Below, in pieces: positions 61,568 to 64,000 of a stretch of DNA of 64,000 bases (position 1 is its first letter; each line of letters starts with the position of its first letter). Location of the stretch: assembly GCF_023155275.1 (NCBI RefSeq), contig NZ_JALMUV010000008.1, positions 1 through 64,000 on the forward strand. The letters are read 5' to 3'. A program made the position numbers and the translations under genes. The notes beneath the pieces were generated by a model, which worked only from the letters and a program-made list of their open reading frames with translations, searched no databases and was not told the DNA's origin. This DNA comes from Streptomyces rhizoryzae (GTDB taxonomy: Bacteria; Actinomycetota; Actinomycetes; Streptomycetales; Streptomycetaceae).

Positions 61568-61925
61568 CCGGCAGGCGCCCCGCCGCCTGCACCCCGCGCC
61601 AGCCCCACCGGGCGACCGCGCTCCGTGCAGCCCTCTCCACTCCGGCGTCCACCCCCTGCCGCCCGCGCTGCCGCCCGCCCCGCCGCGCGTGCCGCGGGGT
61701 GGGCCGCCCCCGTGAACGGGGCGGCCGGCAGGCCGGGCGGCGGCCGTATCGTGGCACCACCGCCCTGCCCGGCCCGTGACGGGGCCGACCTTGGCGGTAC
61801 GGCCCCCGTGGCGCGCTCCCACGGCCCCGCCCCTTGGGCGGCTCCCAAAGGCAGCGCCGCCTCCGGTTCGGCCATCCGGCACTACGGCCCCTCGCCGAGG
61901 CGGCCGCCCCGTAAGGAGCACCGCA
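61568..61925. other. Intergenic region before the MerR gene
   Basis: 358 bases of very GC-rich DNA between two plus-strand genes. CGGCCGTATCGTGGCACC at about 61742 resembles a -10 region. GTAAGGAGCACC before 61926 is the RBS. No further gene or repeat is supported. Confidence 0.4.
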
Positions 61926-63113
61926 GTGACGACCGAGCAGCCGCCGAGGGCGGAGTACCGCATCGAGGACCTGGCCCACCTCAGCGGAGCCACGGTCCGC
62001 ACCATCCGCGCCTACCAGGACCGGGGCCTGCTGCCCCGCCCGGAGCGCCGCGGCCGGGCCAATGTGTACGGCGACGCCCACCTGGCCCGGCTGCGCCAGA
62101 TCGCCGACCTGCTCGACCGCGGCTACACCCTCGCCAGCATCAAGGAACTCCTGGAAGCCTGGGACGCCGGTCGCGGCCTCGACGGCGTCCTGGGGCTGGT
62201 CGCCGAGATCGACGGGCCGTGGAGCGACGAGAAACCGACCCGCATCACCCGCGCCGAACTCGATGCCGCCTTCGGAGGCGCCCCCCACGAGCGAGCGGTC
62301 GGCGAGGCCGTCGAGCTGGGCGTCCTGGTACGCGTCCCCGATCGGGAGGACGAGTTCCTGGTCCCCAGCCCCCGGGAACTCGCCGTCGCCGCCGAACTCC
62401 ACTCCGCCGGCGTCCCGCTGCTGGCGATCTCCGGTCATCTCCGAGAGGTGCGCGGCCAGGTCGAGCACATCGCAGCCCGGTTTCTGGACTTCACCACGGA
62501 ACACGTCTTCCAGGCGTTCCTGGACCACCCGCCCACCGAGGCCGAGACCGCGGAGGCCACGGCGCTGGTGCGCCGCCTCCGCCCGCTGGCCCAGCAGACC
62601 GTCGACGCGGAACTGGCCCGCGCCATGCGGTCACTCGCCACCCGCTACATCCGCCACCACCTCACAGGGGCGCTGACGACGGGCCGCCAGGAGGACGGCA
62701 CGGCGGCGGCCGGTGAGGGGACGCGGGAGGCCGGAACGGGCGCCGGCGCGGGACCGGACACCTGGGCCGGGTCGGCCCCGGCGCCGCCGGAGGGGAGAAG
62801 GGGAGCGGCCGCCTCCCAGTCCCCCACCGACGCGCCCCCCGCCGACGCCCCGCCCGTCGCGGACGCCCGGCCCACGCCCGCCCCGGCCCCCGGGCCGGTC
62901 GCGGACCCCCGTCCCGCGACCGGATCGGAGGCCGTGCTGCTGCCCGCCGAGGCCGTTCAGGCCGTACGGGACCTGGTCGGCCCGCAGAACACCGCCGCCT
63001 TCATCGCCGCCGCCGCCCAGCGCGAGGTCCATGCCCGCACTCTGGACGGCTTGGCCGCAGCCGCCGGCGGAGCCCGTCCGGTGGCCGAGGGACCCGCCGC
63101 CGAGCGCAACTGA
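61926..63113 (+). CDS. MerR-family regulator with long C-terminal domain
   Basis: 395 residues. The MerR HTH is YRIEDLAHLSGATVRTIRAY and the wing RANVYGDAHLARLRQI. The middle domain (about 95-235) is helical, with LGVLVRVPDREDEFLVPSPRE. A disordered Ala/Pro/Gly-rich stretch of about 100 residues follows, and a C-terminal helix (AVQAVRDLVGPQNTAAFIAAAAQREVHAR) ends the protein. GTG at 61926 with AAGGAG upstream. The C-terminal helix may be a separate interaction motif. Targets unknown. Confidence 0.88.
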   Translation: MTTEQPPRAEYRIEDLAHLSGATVRTIRAYQDRGLLPRPERRGRANVYGDAHLARLRQIADLLDRGYTLASIKELLEAWDAGRGLDGVLGLVAEIDGPWSDEKPTRITRAELDAAFGGAPHERAVGEAVELGVLVRVPDREDEFLVPSPRELAVAAELHSAGVPLLAISGHLREVRGQVEHIAARFLDFTTEHVFQAFLDHPPTEAETAEATALVRRLRPLAQQTVDAELARAMRSLATRYIRHHLTGALTTGRQEDGTAAAGEGTREAGTGAGAGPDTWAGSAPAPPEGRRGAAASQSPTDAPPADAPPVADARPTPAPAPGPVADPRPATGSEAVLLPAEAVQAVRDLVGPQNTAAFIAAAAQREVHARTLDGLAAAAGGARPVAEGPAAERN

Positions 63114-63260
63114 CGCCCCTGGACCGACCCGCGGCCCCGGCTGCGGGAGCGGTCCACCGCCCGGGGCCCGCTCCCGCTGCTTCTTGCCGCTGCCTGCTCC
63201 ACTCTCCAGTTGTCAAGGATCGAGCCGGGCGCCCCCGCCCGGCCACCCCTGCGGGTTGCG

Positions 63261-64000
63261 TCAACCGGCCGGGTCGGGGAGCCAGTTGCCGTGGAATCCG
63301 TAGGGCACCCGGTGCGGTAGGTGGACCGCCGCGACGGGCCCGGCGGTGATGTCCTCCGCGTCGAGGATCACCAGGTCGCTGGTGTCGGTGGTCGCGTCGT
63401 AGACATAGGTGATCAGCCAGCCCGGGCCGCCCGGGCGGTCGTCCGCGGGGGCGAACGCCGCCTCGCCCGGGGTTCGCCCGGGGCCGACGTCATGACGGGC
63501 CACCGCACCGGTCCGCAGGTCGTACCGGAGCAGGGCGCCGGGTATCGGGCCGGTGCCCGGTGCCTCGCCCGCGGTGACATGACCGAAGCGGGCCGGCTGC
63601 CCCGTGAGACGGTCGTCCATGCGGGGGAACTCCCCGAACCGGTCATCGAGTTGCTCCTCGGCCACCGTCCCGGCGGCGAGGTCGATCGTCCAGCGCCACA
63701 GGAAGGACGGGGTGCGGCCGTCGAGCGCGGCGTAGCGGGAAACGTGCAGCACGATGCGCTGGTCGCCGTCGTCGTGGGCGTTCAGCGCGTGGAAGACGTA
63801 GCAGGGGTCGATCTCCAGCCAGCGGACCTCGCCGTGGGGATCGTCCCGCCGGAGGACGCCCAGGCGGGCTCCGTACTCCGGGTCCCAGGCGTAGGGCATG
63901 CCGGGGCGGCCGCGGTCGTGGACCATCGGGAGGTCCATGAAGACGACGTGGCGGGCCGTCAGGTGGAAGTCGTGCATCATCGTGGCGGCCGGGACGTCGA
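63261..64000 (-). CDS. Carotenoid oxygenase (N-terminus outside window)
   Basis: The visible C-terminal 246 residues belong to the RPE65/carotenoid cleavage dioxygenase family. Iron-binding His residues are seen in MMHDFHLTARHVVF, YVFHALNAHDD and RVPYGFHGNWL. The reading frame continues past base 64000, so the start is on the missing side. Members cleave double bonds of apocarotenoids, stilbenes or lignin-derived compounds. It is convergent with the MerR gene; a GC-rich inverted repeat (about 63225-63242) in the gap may terminate both. Confidence 0.92.
   Translation of the reverse strand, partial: DVPAATMMHDFHLTARHVVFMDLPMVHDRGRPGMPYAWDPEYGARLGVLRRDDPHGEVRWLEIDPCYVFHALNAHDDGDQRIVLHVSRYAALDGRTPSFLWRWTIDLAAGTVAEEQLDDRFGEFPRMDDRLTGQPARFGHVTAGEAPGTGPIPGALLRYDLRTGAVARHDVGPGRTPGEAAFAPADDRPGGPGWLITYVYDATTDTSDLVILDAEDITAGPVAAVHLPHRVPYGFHGNWLPDPAG

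Overview
The window looks like a stretch of a Streptomyces chromosome, or that of a close relative. The DNA is very GC-rich, nearly every codon ends in G or C, and GTG starts are common. Many neighbouring genes overlap by ATGA or GTGA. The gene content is typical of the genus: SpoIIE/PP2C and RsbW-like kinases, a Tat-exported DyP peroxidase in a copper operon, SEC-C and PrimPol proteins, and Streptomyces-type DnaA boxes. There is one tRNA gene (Ser, anticodon UGA). I see no rRNA, IS element, prophage or CRISPR array.

Layout. (1) 1-3.9 kb: the 3' part of a HAMP-repeat hybrid histidine kinase overlapping its orphan response regulator (OsaA/OsaB-like), then a SigE-type ECF sigma factor. (2) 4.1-9.1 kb: a compact five-gene minus-strand operon matching the mycobacterial igr steroid side-chain operon (chsE2-chsH2-chsE1-chsH1-ltp2), with a 41-bp inverted repeat upstream. 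(3) 9.2-13.8 kb: a small secreted Asn/Ser/Gly-rich protein, a PrimPol gene under a LexA-like box, a methyltransferase, and a divergent EamA exporter/MarR pair with paired operators. (4) 13.8-24 kb: tRNA-Ser, HtrA protease, glycerophosphodiesterase, RsbW-like kinase, SEC-C protein, a catalytically degenerate PrimPol paralogue, a GAF-PP2C phosphatase, a 20-bp tandem repeat and Xaa-Pro aminopeptidase. (5) 24-28.3 kb: a TetR-FAD dehydrogenase-SDR operon and a second TetR. (6) 28.3-31.6 kb: a WXG100-like protein, DUF1023 hydrolase and lipoprotein set of lower GC, and another RsbW-like kinase. (7) 31.8-38.5 kb: the copper set ycnI, sco, ecuC, copCD, dtpA. (8) 38.6-42.3 kb: pheA, a DnaA-box cluster, serS and a HAD phosphatase. 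(9) 42.3-53.5 kb: regulators and transporters (AsnC/MFS, LysR, MerR, GntR/CynX-type MFS) and a second diaminopimelate decarboxylase, in a stretch rich in minisatellites. (10) 54-64 kb: an MltG-like protein, two tandem ABC-2 exporters, an M24 peptidase joined to an EphD-like hydrolase-SDR fusion, a MerR regulator and a carotenoid oxygenase cut by the window end.

How it fits together. The steroid operon predicts beta-oxidative removal of the last three carbons of a sterol side chain. The copper operon predicts extracellular copper delivery to cuproenzymes needed for development. The DnaA boxes between pheA and serS look like a titration site for the replication initiator. The WXG100/DUF1023/lipoprotein set is the best candidate for an undescribed secreted system. 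Functions come from reading motifs; no database search was possible.
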